A stretch of DNA of 64,000 nucleotides from Desulfosoma sp. (lineage in GTDB: Bacteria; Desulfobacterota; Syntrophobacteria; Syntrophobacterales; DSM-9756): NCBI GenBank assembly GCA_037481875.1, contig JBBFKY010000001.1, positions 349,782-413,781 on the forward strand, read 5' to 3'. This document shows, piece by piece, positions 19,859 to 29,171 of the stretch. Positions within the stretch are counted from its first letter, which is position 1, and the number at the start of each line of letters is the position of its first letter. The notes beneath the pieces are model-generated. The model was given only the letters and a program-made list of their open reading frames with translations, was not told where the DNA came from and did no database searches. Made by a program: the position numbers and the translations under genes.

Positions 19859-20646
19859 AAACCGGGAACCTTGGCTTCTTTGAGGTATTGGTAAAGTTTT
19901 TCCACCTGTTCGGCAACGGAGCCTTCCAGCATCCATCGGTCCGAACGTTTAGGCGGGCTAAAGACGCGCACCACCTGGGTGAAGGAGCCTCTAAGACCGA
20001 CTTGGTCTTCCGAAAGTCCCACATCCTTAAGGCCCCACACGGGAATGTCGGCTTTTTTGGCGCGCATTTTGTGCTTCAGGGATGGAAGCCGAGGATCACC
20101 CACATCACGAAGAACGGTTACCAAAGCGGGCAAAGGCAAAAGCCATTCCTCGGTGCCTTCATCCGTTTTGCGTACCACACGAAGGTGGTGCTTGTCTTGA
20201 AGTTCCAAGTGCTTGACAAAAGTGGCATAGGGAATATTCAGCAAAGTGGCCAGTTCGGGGCCTACCTGAGCCGTGTCTCCGTCGATGGCTTGTTTACCGC
20301 AAAAGATGAGCGACACATTCTGAAGTTTTTGAATGGCCGCGGCCAACGCCGTGGCTGTCGCCCAGGTGTCCGCACCGGCAAAGGCCCGGTCACTCAACAA
20401 GACCGCATCGTCGACACCTCGGGAGAGGACTTCCCGTAAAGCCTCTTCCGCTTGCGGTGGTCCCATGGTGAGTGCCGTCACATGGGCATCGTGGGAGTCC
20501 TTAAGGCGAAGAGCGGCTTCCACGGCGAAAAGATCAAAAGGATTGATGATGGATTCCACGCCCTGACGCACCAAGGTATGGGTGTGAGGATCGATGCGGA
20601 CGTTTTTGGCGTCTGGCACCTGTTTGATACAGACGACGATTTTCAT
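19855..20646 (-). CDS. etfB: Electron-transfer flavoprotein beta subunit, clostridial/CarD-like
   Basis: A 263-residue EtfB. Seen: the opening MKIVVCIKQVPDAKNVRID, the ETF signature NPFDLFAVEAALRLKD, and RGVDDAVLLSDRAFAGADTW followed by ATA. The DRAFAGADTxAT segment is the form seen in bifurcating ETFs of clostridial type rather than mitochondrial-type AMP-binding EtfB. That is a family comparison from memory, not a computed alignment. The ATG at 20646 gives the normal start; the longer reading to 20712 lacks family similarity. It is coupled to etfA by ATGA and lies 139 bp downstream of the acyl-CoA dehydrogenase gene. Confidence 0.93.
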   Translation of the reverse strand: MKIVVCIKQVPDAKNVRIDPHTHTLVRQGVESIINPFDLFAVEAALRLKDSHDAHVTALTMGPPQAEEALREVLSRGVDDAVLLSDRAFAGADTWATATALAAAIQKLQNVSLIFCGKQAIDGDTAQVGPELATLLNIPYATFVKHLELQDKHHLRVVRKTDEGTEEWLLPLPALVTVLRDVGDPRLPSLKHKMRAKKADIPVWGLKDVGLSEDQVGLRGSFTQVVRVFSPPKRSDRWMLEGSVAEQVEKLYQYLKEAKVPGL

Positions 20647-20785
20647 GGTTTTCGGCGACCTTCTATGGCTGAATCTAAGTTTTAAAACTCCCGTTCGCTT
20701 GAGCCGACACATTGGTCCGCCCTGGCAGTGCGAACGGGCTCATGGACGGCCCTGTCCGATAACATCGGCGCATTTCAAACGGGCG

Positions 20786-21955
20786 CTAAAAAAACGTTTC
20801 CTTCATACGGCCATATTCCTTGTTAAGTTCCTGACCGATGATGTTTCTTTGAATTTCGTTGGTGCCTTCGTAAATTTGAAGAATCTTGGCGTCTCGGAAC
20901 ATCTTTTCCACGGGATAGTCGCGCATGTATCCATAACCGCCCAGGATTTGCACGGCTTCGGTGGTCACTTCCATGGCCGCGTCACTGGCGAACACTTTGC
21001 ACATGGCAGCCACTTTACCGGCATCGGGCGGGTCTGTGTCCAGGTGCCGAGCGGCGCAATAGACCAGAGCACGAGCCGCTTCGGTTTTGATGGCCATGTC
21101 CGCCAGCTTGTGTTGGATGGCCTGAAACGTAATGATGGGCTTGCCGAACTGGATGCGTTTTCGCGCGTATTCGACGGCGATGTCTAAAGCGCCTTGAGCC
21201 AGTCCCACCCCTAAGGCTCCGATACCCGGTCTGGATTTGTCAAAGGTTTTCATGGCGATGATGAAACCCATGCCTTCCCGGCTGATCAAGCGGTCCTTGG
21301 GAATACGGCAATCCTGAAACACCAATTCCCTCGTGGCCGAGGCACGAATTCCCAGCTTTTTTTCCTTTTTTCCGAAAGTAAAACCCGGGTCTCCCTTTTC
21401 CACAATGAAAAAGCTGGCGCCTCGAGGACCTTTGGTTTTGTCGGTCACGGCCAAGACACTGTAAATGTCCGCTTCACCCCCGTTCGTAATCCACTGCTTG
21501 GTGCCGTTGAGGACATAAAAATCACCGTCTTTGACGGCCGTTGTGCGAACGGCCGTGACATCGCTTCCGGCTCCTGATTCCGTCACCGCAAAGGCCGCAA
21601 GCCGTTTCCCGGACGCGATGTCCGGAAGATAAGCGGCTTTTTGGGCTTCCGATCCATAGAGCAAAATGGGATAAGCACCCAAACCGCTTGCGGCAAAGGA
21701 AGTGGCTACCCCGATACAGGCTCGAGCCAGTTGCTCCACGGCCAGACAGTTTTCCAAAATACCTCCTCCTAAACCACCGTATTCCTCGGGAATACACACC
21801 CCGAAAAGATCCGACTGGGCCAAGACTTTTAAAATCTCCGTGGGGAATTCTTCGGCCTCGTCCAACTGCGCTCGCACAGGCCGAATCTTTTCTCGAGCGA
21901 TTTGTGCGGCCAATTCTTGAATCATCTTTTGTTCGTCGGTCAAAAAGTAATTCAA
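20786..21955 (-). CDS. Acyl-CoA dehydrogenase (ETF partner)
   Basis: A 389-residue flavoprotein of the acyl-CoA dehydrogenase family. Seen: the N-terminal [34 protein letters not shown], the FAD/substrate segments [18 protein letters not shown] and [11 protein letters not shown], the RIQFGKPI helix, and the C-terminal catalytic Glu in [17 protein letters not shown]. The length and catalytic-Glu position fit short/medium-chain enzymes. The frame opens with TTG at 21955, overlapping the plsX stop as TTGA. A strong AAAGGAGG 7 bases upstream supports that start, and the first ATG would cut ten conserved residues. Genes for EtfB and ferredoxin-EtfA follow, so this is probably the dehydrogenase/reductase component of one complex. 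The substrate is not evident. Confidence 0.93.
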   Translation of the reverse strand: MNYFLTDEQKMIQELAAQIAREKIRPVRAQLDEAEEFPTEILKVLAQSDLFGVCIPEEYGGLGGGILENCLAVEQLARACIGVATSFAASGLGAYPILLYGSEAQKAAYLPDIASGKRLAAFAVTESGAGSDVTAVRTTAVKDGDFYVLNGTKQWITNGGEADIYSVLAVTDKTKGPRGASFFIVEKGDPGFTFGKKEKKLGIRASATRELVFQDCRIPKDRLISREGMGFIIAMKTFDKSRPGIGALGVGLAQGALDIAVEYARKRIQFGKPIITFQAIQHKLADMAIKTEAARALVYCAARHLDTDPPDAGKVAAMCKVFASDAAMEVTTEAVQILGGYGYMRDYPVEKMFRDAKILQIYEGTNEIQRNIIGQELNKEYGRMKETFF

Positions 21956-23043
21956 GGCTGTCCTCCTTTATCGGTTTCCGGCTTCTTCGTGCCGAAGCGC
22001 CATGGTCCCTTGAGACCCGAAAGCATCCATCTCGTGTAATGGCCCCGAACGGCCGTGAGATGCTCCAGAAGTTCCCCATCCTTTTCCATGCTGGGGTAGA
22101 GCCCTTGCTCCACCAACTTTTCGGCTTCCAGAATTGCATTGGCGATTTCGTGAGCTTGAGAACGGCCATGGGCGATCAGTACAGGTTTACGCACCCCGAG
22201 AAGGGGAGCTGCCCCCATTTCTCTGAAAGCCAGTCGATGAAGCCATTGTGCAGGTGGAGGCGCTTTGGCATCGCCTCTTTGCTTGAGCTCGGGGTCTGAG
22301 AATGCTTTGAGGCATTGACGGGCGGCATCGGAGACTCCCTCCAGAAGCTTGAGCAGGGCGTTGCCCACAAACCCGTTGCACACCACCGCGTCTACGGTGC
22401 CGTGAAAAAGCGTGTGCGGTTCAACATAACGCACGGGATGGGCGGAGGTTTCTGCAAGAAGTTTCACGGCGCCTTGAATGGCGCGTGGGCCCTTGGTCGG
22501 TTCATGTCCAATATTGAGGATGCCGATGCTGGGATCGGGACGACCGCAGGAATGTTTCAGAAAAGAAACCGCCAAAAAGACTGTTTGCGCCAAATGAATG
22601 CTGCCGGATTCGCTGTGAGCGCCGGCATCGGCCAAAAGCACGTCAGGGCCAAAGGATGGTAGAAGCACACCTAGAGCCGGCCGTTTGAGTCCAGGAATCA
22701 GGCCCAGATGATGCGTTGCCGTGGCCACAATGGCCGAACTGTTGCCGGCGCTGACCACCGCGTCGACGGTAGCGCGTTGCAATTGATCCATGGCCACATA
22801 GAGAGAAGAGAGCTTTTTTTTTCGAAGGGCCAGAGGACCGATGTCCCCCATGTCCACAGTTTCCGGAGCATGGAGAATATCGACGGGCGGCGAATGCCGT
22901 TCGGAGGCCAAGCATCGATGAAGGCGCTTCTCGTCCCCGACGAGAAGGATTCGCGCATGGGTGCGAGACGACGCCAAGAGCGCACCCTGCACAACCACAT
23001 CGGGGGCCGTGTCCCCCCCCATGGCATCTACGGCGATGACCAT
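21952..23043 (-). CDS. plsX: Phosphate acyltransferase PlsX (somewhat divergent)
   Basis: A 363-residue PlsX-type enzyme, which turns acyl-ACP into acyl-phosphate for phospholipid synthesis. Seen: [17 protein letters not shown] at the N-terminus, [43 protein letters not shown], and [18 protein letters not shown]. The usual DxGAN motif reads ADAGAHSES, and the NIGxExxKG motif has Pro after the Glu, so it is more divergent than typical PlsX. The C-terminal ~40 residues are a family-specific extension. It lies downstream of rpmF (33 bp), the classic yceD-rpmF-plsX order, but fabH and fabD do not follow. Confidence 0.9.
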   Translation of the reverse strand: MVIAVDAMGGDTAPDVVVQGALLASSRTHARILLVGDEKRLHRCLASERHSPPVDILHAPETVDMGDIGPLALRKKKLSSLYVAMDQLQRATVDAVVSAGNSSAIVATATHHLGLIPGLKRPALGVLLPSFGPDVLLADAGAHSESGSIHLAQTVFLAVSFLKHSCGRPDPSIGILNIGHEPTKGPRAIQGAVKLLAETSAHPVRYVEPHTLFHGTVDAVVCNGFVGNALLKLLEGVSDAARQCLKAFSDPELKQRGDAKAPPPAQWLHRLAFREMGAAPLLGVRKPVLIAHGRSQAHEIANAILEAEKLVEQGLYPSMEKDGELLEHLTAVRGHYTRWMLSGLKGPWRFGTKKPETDKGGQP

Positions 23044-23076
23044 CGGCCCAGCCCTTCAAAGGTCAACGCCCCCGTC

Positions 23077-23259
23077 TTAGACTTCTTCCGTGACCAAAAC
23101 CGGCTTGCCTTTGTAATACCCGCACGACGGGCAGATGCGATGCGGCATGCAGGGCTCATGGCATTGGGGGCAGGTGGAAAGGGATGGAGCCGTCAAGTGC
23201 AGATGGCTTCGACGTTTGTCTCTTCGCGATTTGGAAGTTCTTCTTTTAGGTACGGCCAT
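23077..23259 (-). CDS. rpmF: 50S ribosomal protein L32
   Basis: A 60-residue protein opening [19 protein letters not shown], the invariant L32 start. A four-cysteine zinc ribbon (CPQC ... CPSC) is followed by [14 protein letters not shown]. All four Cys are kept, so this is the zinc-binding (C+) form. AAGGAG stands 8 bases before the ATG at 23259, which excludes the longer reading to 23298. It lies 35 bp after yceD. Confidence 0.97.
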   Translation of the reverse strand: MAVPKRRTSKSRRDKRRSHLHLTAPSLSTCPQCHEPCMPHRICPSCGYYKGKPVLVTEEV

Positions 23260-23294
23260 GGTTTGGATCTCCTTGTCTATGAGCGTCGAGGCAT

Positions 23295-23825
23295 TCACGG
23301 TTTGAGACTTCTGAGGACTTCAAAAGCCGAAAAGGCCTTGGTTTTGGAACACGAACACGTTTCTCTGTTGAGGTTGGCGCCGCAGCCTGGACACAGACCT
23401 CGACATGCTTCGGAACATAAGCACCGAATGGGGAGCTCCAAAAACACTTCTTCGGCGATCATTCGGTCCACCTCGATGATCTCCCCATCAAAAAACTCGT
23501 ATTCCATTTCATCAGGCTCCAGTTCCACCTCTTCCATGCCGGGACCGTGGATTTCATGGAAAAGGAGCACTCGCACGGCGCGCTGCATGGTCGAAGTGTA
23601 TTCATCGAGGCAGCGATCGCACCTCAGAGCCAAATCCCCCGCAATGGTTCCCGTGACTTCGATGTGGTCGGATTTCTTGTGAATTTCCAGATCCACGTTG
23701 AGAGGCCGGGCCAAAGCAAAACCTTTGGGATCGTTGGGGGGCAGCATCCGTTCCAAACGATCCTGGGTCCAATGGACATGAAGCAGGCGCCCTGAATCTG
23801 GAATTTCATCCACACGTATCTTCAT
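23295..23825 (-). CDS. yceD: YceD/DUF177 family protein
   Basis: A 176-residue protein of the DUF177 family, whose gene stands upstream of rpmF in most bacteria and whose plant and bacterial members are linked to 23S rRNA accumulation. Seen: the [18 protein letters not shown] core with one CxxC, the acidic central stretch ([18 protein letters not shown]), and a C-terminal cysteine-rich region [19 protein letters not shown] plus a CSC motif. These cysteines suggest a metal-binding tail. It is the first gene of the long lipid/riboflavin series; a promoter stands about 33 bp upstream of its ATG. Confidence 0.9.
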   Translation of the reverse strand: MKIRVDEIPDSGRLLHVHWTQDRLERMLPPNDPKGFALARPLNVDLEIHKKSDHIEVTGTIAGDLALRCDRCLDEYTSTMQRAVRVLLFHEIHGPGMEEVELEPDEMEYEFFDGEIIEVDRMIAEEVFLELPIRCLCSEACRGLCPGCGANLNRETCSCSKTKAFSAFEVLRSLKP

Positions 23826-23857
23826 GCATACCTCTCACGGTCACGAGTAAAGCGTTG

Positions 23858-23885
23858 AGTATAGGCAGGAACGTCCTTCTGTCAA
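23858..23885 (-). promoter_or_regulatory. Sigma-70 type promoter of the yceD-nusB series
   Basis: Read on the minus strand, TTGACA (23880-23885) and TATACT (23858-23863) are separated by 16 bases. The -35 is a perfect match and the -10 is five of six. The expected transcription start is about 25 bases before the yceD ATG. This is the best promoter seen upstream of the 15-gene series. Confidence 0.75.
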
Positions 23886-24384
23886 GCACACTTTGCACGT
23901 TTTGAAACCCATGCGTGCTGGAAGTCGGCACATAGGCACGTGGGAAATCCCATAAGCGAACACGGTGCCTCCAGAGGGTAGACAGGGTCGCCTCATGGGC
24001 CCGTGGCGCCGCAACGGGGCGCACACGCCGGGGCGCCCCTCCGCGAGGCATCCGTAGGGACGCCCCTAAGTGTCCGTCATGGGAGGTGCGGTGTGGAGCC
24101 TGCAAGGAGCACACCCTGGCGCGTGGCCGCACAAAAGGCATGGGCCTGTCGAGGGACACCGATGTGTTCGCCCCAAGACACCCGGCTGCAACGGACACAA
24201 GGCTAAAGACCGTGCGGCTTGGGCGTCCCCGGGCGTACCCGCTGCAAAAAAAGAGCGTTTATCTGGCCTCCGACACCGTTGAAAGGCTCAGGGAACAGCA
24301 ACGGGGGGCACGCACACCAGCGCACCCACGCAAGATTCTTCCATGTGAAGCGTTCGGTTCGAAAACCGCTGCTTAAGCGAACCC
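23886..24384. other. Gene-free stretch upstream of yceD with decayed palindromes
   Basis: This is about 500 bp between yceD and the nitroreductase gene, both on the minus strand. It is unusually GC-rich at 24003-24200 and contains degenerate members of the dispersed palindrome family: CCGGGGCGCCCCTC near 24028, GTAGGGACGCCCCTAAG at 24054-24070, and GGACACCGATGTGTTCGCCCC at 24154-24174, which has lost its left arm. Short open frames here show no family features. Confidence 0.5.
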
Positions 24385-24996
24385 TTACCGTAAAATGAAA
24401 ACCTCTTCAAAGGATCGTCGCATTCCTCGAGGCAACAAAGGTGCGTCGGGGCGCTTTCGGCCGATGGCAATGAGCATGACCGGGACATACTTGGGGTCCA
24501 GGCCGAAAAGTTTTTGCACGCCTTCCACGTCAAAACCGTCCATGGGATGTGTGTCCCAACCCTGGTCCAAGGCCGCCAACATAAAGTTCATGGCGAATAA
24601 CCCCACATTTCGAGAGGCGTAGCCCAAAGCGCGTTCACCTCCGTAGAGCTGTTGCATTATCGCCGTGACCTGAGGGACCGCTTCCGCTTTTAGGTATCCT
24701 TTGGTGACTCGGTCGTCTAACACATCCTGGCATTCTAGAAACTGCTGGGTGTTGCCAAAAAGAACCAGCACGGCGGAAGCCTCCGTCACCTTGGGCTGGT
24801 TCATGGCGACAGCCCTCAGTTTCTCTTTTTCTTCCTTAGAAAGGACGGCCACCACCTTCCAAGGTTGTAGGTTAAAGGAAGAGGGCGCTAGCTTTGCTGC
24901 ATCGTAGATCTTTTGAAGATCCGAGGCCGTGATGGTTACAGAGGGATCAAAAAAATTGACCGAGCGTCTCTTTTCATTCAGGGCACTCCATTCCAT
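24385..24996 (-). CDS. Nitroreductase family flavoprotein
   Basis: A 203-residue FMN-dependent oxidoreductase. Seen: the N-terminal LNEKRRSVNFFDPSVTIT (the Arg-Arg-Ser FMN phosphate contact), DAAKLAPSSFNLQPWKVVAV, GLFAMNFMLAALDQGWDTHPMDG, and a C-terminal LIAIGRKRPDAP with RRSFEEV. It would use NAD(P)H to reduce nitro compounds, quinones or similar acceptors; the natural substrate is unknown. The ATG at 24996 has AAGGAG 6 bases upstream, so the longer reading to 25203 is rejected. It is divergent from gltX. Confidence 0.92.
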   Translation of the reverse strand: MEWSALNEKRRSVNFFDPSVTITASDLQKIYDAAKLAPSSFNLQPWKVVAVLSKEEKEKLRAVAMNQPKVTEASAVLVLFGNTQQFLECQDVLDDRVTKGYLKAEAVPQVTAIMQQLYGGERALGYASRNVGLFAMNFMLAALDQGWDTHPMDGFDVEGVQKLFGLDPKYVPVMLIAIGRKRPDAPLLPRGMRRSFEEVFILR

Positions 24997-25165
24997 GTTC
25001 CGCTCCTTCCTTGTTTTCGTTCTTGGTGAGGCGATCCCGGGCGTCTTGAGATCCTCCTGGCTTTGTGTTAAGCGATAACCTGGTTTCAATGACCAAATGA
25101 TAGCGCATAATGAAAAAAACGACATGCTGCAGTCGATCAAAAACAACTCAGGAGATCTCCCGTCC

Positions 25166-26587
25166 ATGGACACCGTGATCACGCGATTTGCTCCAAGCCC
25201 CACAGGTTACCTCCACATTGGAGGCGCTCGCACGGCTCTCTTCAACTGGCTTTTTGCCCGCCACCATGGTGGGATCTTCATTTTGCGCATCGAAGATACG
25301 GATTTGGAAAGATCCACGGAAGAATCCATTCAAGCCATCTTAAATGCCATGGAATGGCTCGGAATGGATTGGGATCAAGGCCCTTTTTACCAAACTCAGC
25401 GCATGGCATACTACCGACAGTATTTGCAAAAGCTCTTGGACACAGGGCATGCTTACTATTGCGAATGTTCCGCCGAAGATGTGGAAAAACGCCGCCAAGA
25501 AGCCCTCAGGGCTGGAAAAAAACCCAAGTATGACGGTCGATGCCGAGACAAAAATTTGGGGCCTGGACCCGGTCGGGTTGTTCGCTTTCGATGCCCTCAA
25601 GTGGGCACCACGGTGCTTCCTGACTTGATTAAGGGACCCATTGAGTTTGACAACGCGGAACTGGACGATTTGGTCCTTTTTCGAAGTGACGGCATGCCCA
25701 CATATAATTTTGCCGTGGTCGTCGACGATGTGTCCATGGGAATCACCCATGTCATTCGAGGAGACGACCATGTGAACAATACACCGAGGCAAATTTTGCT
25801 CTACCAGGCGCTGGGAGCTCCCCTACCCCGATTCGCTCATGTGCCCATGATTTTGGGTCAGGATCGCACAAGGCTTTCCAAACGCCATGGGGCCACATCG
25901 GTCATGGCTTACAAAGAGATGGGGTTTCTTCCCGAAGCCCTGGTGAACTACCTGGTTCGCCTCGGATGGTCTTACGGAGACCAGGAAATTTTCAGCCGAC
26001 AGGAGCTTATCGAAAAATTCGATCTGGATCGCGTGGGATCTTCGGCCAGCGTTTTCGATATGGAAAAGCTTCTGTGGCTGAACGCCCATTATCTTCGAGA
26101 AAAACCGGCTTCGGAAATTCGAACTCTTCTTCGCCCCTTTCTTCAAGAACTTCATCTGCCCGACAAAGACGATGCTTTTCTTGAAAAGGCCGTGGCGACA
26201 CTTCAACCTCGTTCGCGCACCCTAAAGGAATTGGCCGAGGGACTACGTTTTTACCTTGTGGATGAAGTCGCTTACGATGAACAGGCTGCTCGAAAGTTTC
26301 TTACCCCGGACATGGCACGTCCCCTGAGACTTCTCATGGAACGGTTGCGGGCATTGGACCGATTTTCTGAAGATTCCGTGGAAAAGATTTTCAGGGAATT
26401 GGCCGAGGAAATGGGTGTGAAACTGGGAAAAATCGCTCAGCCGGTGCGTGTCGCCCTAACGGGCGTAACGGCGAGCCCTGGGCTTTTCGAGATCATGGAT
26501 ATTTTAGGAAAAGATGCCGTGTTGGACCGCTTGCAAAGAGCCTGCGCTTACATCGAAGCCTTGAACGACAAGGCGCAATCTTCCTGA
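25166..26587 (+). CDS. gltX: Glutamyl-tRNA synthetase
   Basis: A 473-residue class I aminoacyl-tRNA synthetase, charging tRNA-Glu (and possibly tRNA-Gln if the organism uses the amidation route). Seen: [20 protein letters not shown] with the HIGH-type motif at His17, [33 protein letters not shown], and the KMSKS-type RLSKRHG near residue 237, followed by the anticodon-binding helical domains. The ATG at 25166 is chosen because AGGAG precedes it and family proteins begin here; the frame is open back to 25097. It stands alone between the nitroreductase and the sensor kinase. Confidence 0.96.
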   Translation: MDTVITRFAPSPTGYLHIGGARTALFNWLFARHHGGIFILRIEDTDLERSTEESIQAILNAMEWLGMDWDQGPFYQTQRMAYYRQYLQKLLDTGHAYYCECSAEDVEKRRQEALRAGKKPKYDGRCRDKNLGPGPGRVVRFRCPQVGTTVLPDLIKGPIEFDNAELDDLVLFRSDGMPTYNFAVVVDDVSMGITHVIRGDDHVNNTPRQILLYQALGAPLPRFAHVPMILGQDRTRLSKRHGATSVMAYKEMGFLPEALVNYLVRLGWSYGDQEIFSRQELIEKFDLDRVGSSASVFDMEKLLWLNAHYLREKPASEIRTLLRPFLQELHLPDKDDAFLEKAVATLQPRSRTLKELAEGLRFYLVDEVAYDEQAARKFLTPDMARPLRLLMERLRALDRFSEDSVEKIFRELAEEMGVKLGKIAQPVRVALTGVTASPGLFEIMDILGKDAVLDRLQRACAYIEALNDKAQSS

Positions 26588-26703
26588 ATCCGGGTCGAGT
26601 TGCGCGTGAGGTGTGAGAAGGCATGGAGGGCTCGCACGTTTTTGTTTCCTATGTCTATGGATGAGGATGGCGCCCGCACATATCGCGGCTTCGGGCGACC
26701 GAC

Positions 26704-28935
26704 GTGGGGAATACGAATAAGGAATCCTGGGCCTTGAAGCAACTGAGAAGTTTGCCCCTGCGTTATCGTCTCATTGTGCCTTTTATTGTCCTCGCCTTTT
26801 TCGGCACCTGTTCTCTTGTCTGGCTTGCCATTCTCAGCCAAAACACCCTTATTCAGCGTCAAGAACAGCAACGGCTCGAGAGTTTCTACAAAACCTTTCT
26901 TCATACACTGGAATTGCGAGGGCAATGGGCGGTCTCTTTGGCTTCCGGTTTTGCTCGAAACCCGGAAATCGCCAAAGCTCTCGCAGACAGGGACCGGCTA
27001 CGACTCCTTCAATTGTGCTATCCAGCCTACGAATTCATGAGGCGCCATTACGGTATTCACCAGTTCCATTTTGAAATTCCTCCTGGGCGCTCTTTCCTGC
27101 GTTTGCATAGGCTATATCAATTCGGTGATGAGCTTTGGACCTATCGAAAGCAGATTCAGAATGTTCTCAGAGATGGCCGAGAGGTCTATGGGCTGGAGTT
27201 GGGAGCCACTGGGTATGGCATTCGCGGGGTGGTGCCTGTCTATTGGCAGGAACAGCTGGTTGGCCTCTTGGAAGTTGGCTTTTCCCTCAGCGAAAAGATT
27301 CTGGAGCCCATGCGGCTTCACGGTGATGTGGATGTGACCATCCTATCGCCGCACGAAGGGAGGCCCGAAGAATTTCAAGTGGTGGCCTCCACTTTGCCCG
27401 AACCTATTGAAAGACCTCATGGAACTTATAGCGCTGTGTATGAATCGGGCGCTCCTCGGTACATCAACACGAAGGTAGGAAATCGACCGTACGCTTTCCT
27501 CGTGCACACTGTGACCAACTATCGAGGAGATCCGGCAGCGCTGGTGGAAGTGGGAGTGGACCGCTCTGACGCTTTGACCTTGACGGTTCGCTACCGTCGT
27601 TGGATGCTCGGCCTAGGCATCCTCGGCATGATCCTTTCGGTAGGGGCCATCTATGTCATTGTGCACATCTTTACTCGCCCCATTGACCGTATGATCGCCT
27701 TTGCTCGAGAAATCGCCATGGGTCGCGCTGTCAGGCCCTTGGAAGTGCGACCTTCCGGAGAACTGGGCACCCTGGCTGACGCTTTGGATGAAATGCTGGG
27801 GTCCATGGAAATGTCCCGGGAACAGATCAAACTGTATGCCGCCACCTTGGAAGAAAAGGTTCAGGCTCGGACGCGGGAGCTTCGGGAATCCGAAGAAAAG
27901 TATCGCACCCTGGTGGAACGGGTGCCTCTGGTGGTGTATCGTTTGGACAAAGACGGAAACATGGTTTTCGTCAATCGTTTCGTGGAAGAACTGCTCGGCA
28001 TGTCTCAGGCGGAAATTTTGGAAAGGCCTCGTTTTTGGAAAGAGAAAGTCTGGTTCGAAGACCGTGACCGCATCTGGCCTCTCATGGATCAGTGCTTAAG
28101 GGAAGGCCGAGAATTTCGCGAAGAATATCGCTTGCGTCATCGAAACGGTCAACCCATCTATGTCCTGGATCATGCTTTGCCGGCTCTTGATGCGGAAGGC
28201 AAGGTTCAAATGGTGGACGGCTTTTTGGTGGATGTGACGGAACGGCACGCCCTTCAGCAACAAATCATTCAAACGGAAGAGCTGAGAACCTTGAGCGAGA
28301 TCTCCGCTCGCTTGGCTCATGAAATCCGTAATCCTATTGCGGTGGCGGGAGGATTTGCCCGTCGTCTTCTGACTCGCCTGCCCGAAGACGATCCTCATCG
28401 ACAAAAGGTTCAGATTATCCTCAAAGAAATGGCACGGCTGGAAAGCATTTTGGAAAGGATTCAAGAGTATCTGAAGCCTGTGGTCGTGGTTCCCGTCAAA
28501 AGCGATTTCAACACCTTGGTCACTGAAGTCATCAAGGATCTTACACCGCGCCTTCAAGCCCAGGCTGTACGGTGGGAAACGCACCTCCAGCCGGATTTGC
28601 CCTTACTGATGTTAGACCGGGACCTGATCAAGAAATCTTTACATGTCCTGGTGGAAGCCCTTTTGAGTTATTGTCCTGAAGACGGAGGCACCCTGAAGAT
28701 TTCTTCCAGCTCGGGGCTCAACAGTGTCCTCTTTGAAGTGAAAGCCTGTGGTTTGCATGTTTCCGACGATGATATCGAACATTTCTTCTACCCTTTTACC
28801 AGTCGCGTGGATGAGTCCCGCTTGCTGGATCTTCCACTGGCCAAAATGATTCTTCACCGGCATCGCTGTCTTGTGCGGCTGCAACGCAAGGGAGAAAGAG
28901 AATTGCTTCTGACGGTGACTTTTCCAGTTTGCTGA
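26704..28935 (+). CDS. Membrane sensor kinase-like protein: Cache-like sensor, HAMP, PAS, HisKA, degenerate ATPase domain
   Basis: A 743-residue protein with a GTG start. A membrane helix at about residues 20-45 precedes a ~250-residue extracytoplasmic double-Cache-like sensor. A second helix at about 297-325 leads into HAMP, a coiled coil, a PAS domain (~395-515) and a HisKA dimerisation helix with His539 in ARLAHEIRNPIAV. The catalytic domain is abnormal. The N box reads KKSLHVLVEALLSY with no Asn. The G1 box reads VKACGLHVS with no Asp-x-Gly. The glycines of G2 are gone (ESRLLDLPLAKMIL), although the F-box-like FFYPFTS remains. ATP binding is unlikely, so it may act through a partner kinase or as a phosphatase/scaffold. 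No response regulator is adjacent. Confidence 0.87.
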   Translation: MGNTNKESWALKQLRSLPLRYRLIVPFIVLAFFGTCSLVWLAILSQNTLIQRQEQQRLESFYKTFLHTLELRGQWAVSLASGFARNPEIAKALADRDRLRLLQLCYPAYEFMRRHYGIHQFHFEIPPGRSFLRLHRLYQFGDELWTYRKQIQNVLRDGREVYGLELGATGYGIRGVVPVYWQEQLVGLLEVGFSLSEKILEPMRLHGDVDVTILSPHEGRPEEFQVVASTLPEPIERPHGTYSAVYESGAPRYINTKVGNRPYAFLVHTVTNYRGDPAALVEVGVDRSDALTLTVRYRRWMLGLGILGMILSVGAIYVIVHIFTRPIDRMIAFAREIAMGRAVRPLEVRPSGELGTLADALDEMLGSMEMSREQIKLYAATLEEKVQARTRELRESEEKYRTLVERVPLVVYRLDKDGNMVFVNRFVEELLGMSQAEILERPRFWKEKVWFEDRDRIWPLMDQCLREGREFREEYRLRHRNGQPIYVLDHALPALDAEGKVQMVDGFLVDVTERHALQQQIIQTEELRTLSEISARLAHEIRNPIAVAGGFARRLLTRLPEDDPHRQKVQIILKEMARLESILERIQEYLKPVVVVPVKSDFNTLVTEVIKDLTPRLQAQAVRWETHLQPDLPLLMLDRDLIKKSLHVLVEALLSYCPEDGGTLKISSSSGLNSVLFEVKACGLHVSDDDIEHFFYPFTSRVDESRLLDLPLAKMILHRHRCLVRLQRKGERELLLTVTFPVC

Positions 28936-28983
28936 GATGATCCATGCAGAGGTGCCGGCGCTTCCTTGGGTTGGCGAAAAAGT

Positions 28984-29007
28984 AGGGGCGAGCGGCGGCT
29001 CGCCCCT
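28984..29007. repeat. Dispersed palindrome, GTAGGGGCGAGC variant
   Basis: AGGGGCGAGC and its exact complement surround the loop GGCG. It is one of two near-identical hairpins in the 236-bp space between the converging ends of the sensor kinase gene and the radical SAM gene. Confidence 0.8.
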
Positions 29008-29063
29008 CCTGGAATTCAGGCCGTAAAGCGGCCATACCAAGGTGTTTCAAGGCATTTCAAGGT

Positions 29064-29088
29064 AGGGGCGAGGCGGCGGTTCGCCCCT
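29064..29088. repeat. Dispersed palindrome, second GTAGGGGCGA copy
   Basis: AGGGGCGA pairs with TCGCCCCT across a 9-base loop rich in GGCGG. It lies 56 bp after the previous copy and has the same orientation of the GTAGGGG edge. The two may together serve as a transcript end for both converging genes. Confidence 0.75.
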
Positions 29089-29171
29089 GCAGACCTGAAA
29101 CCATGTCTTTCGTTGAGGACACGGGCTTCGGACCCGCATGTTGTGCGTTGACTTTCAATGGTGACGTATCC

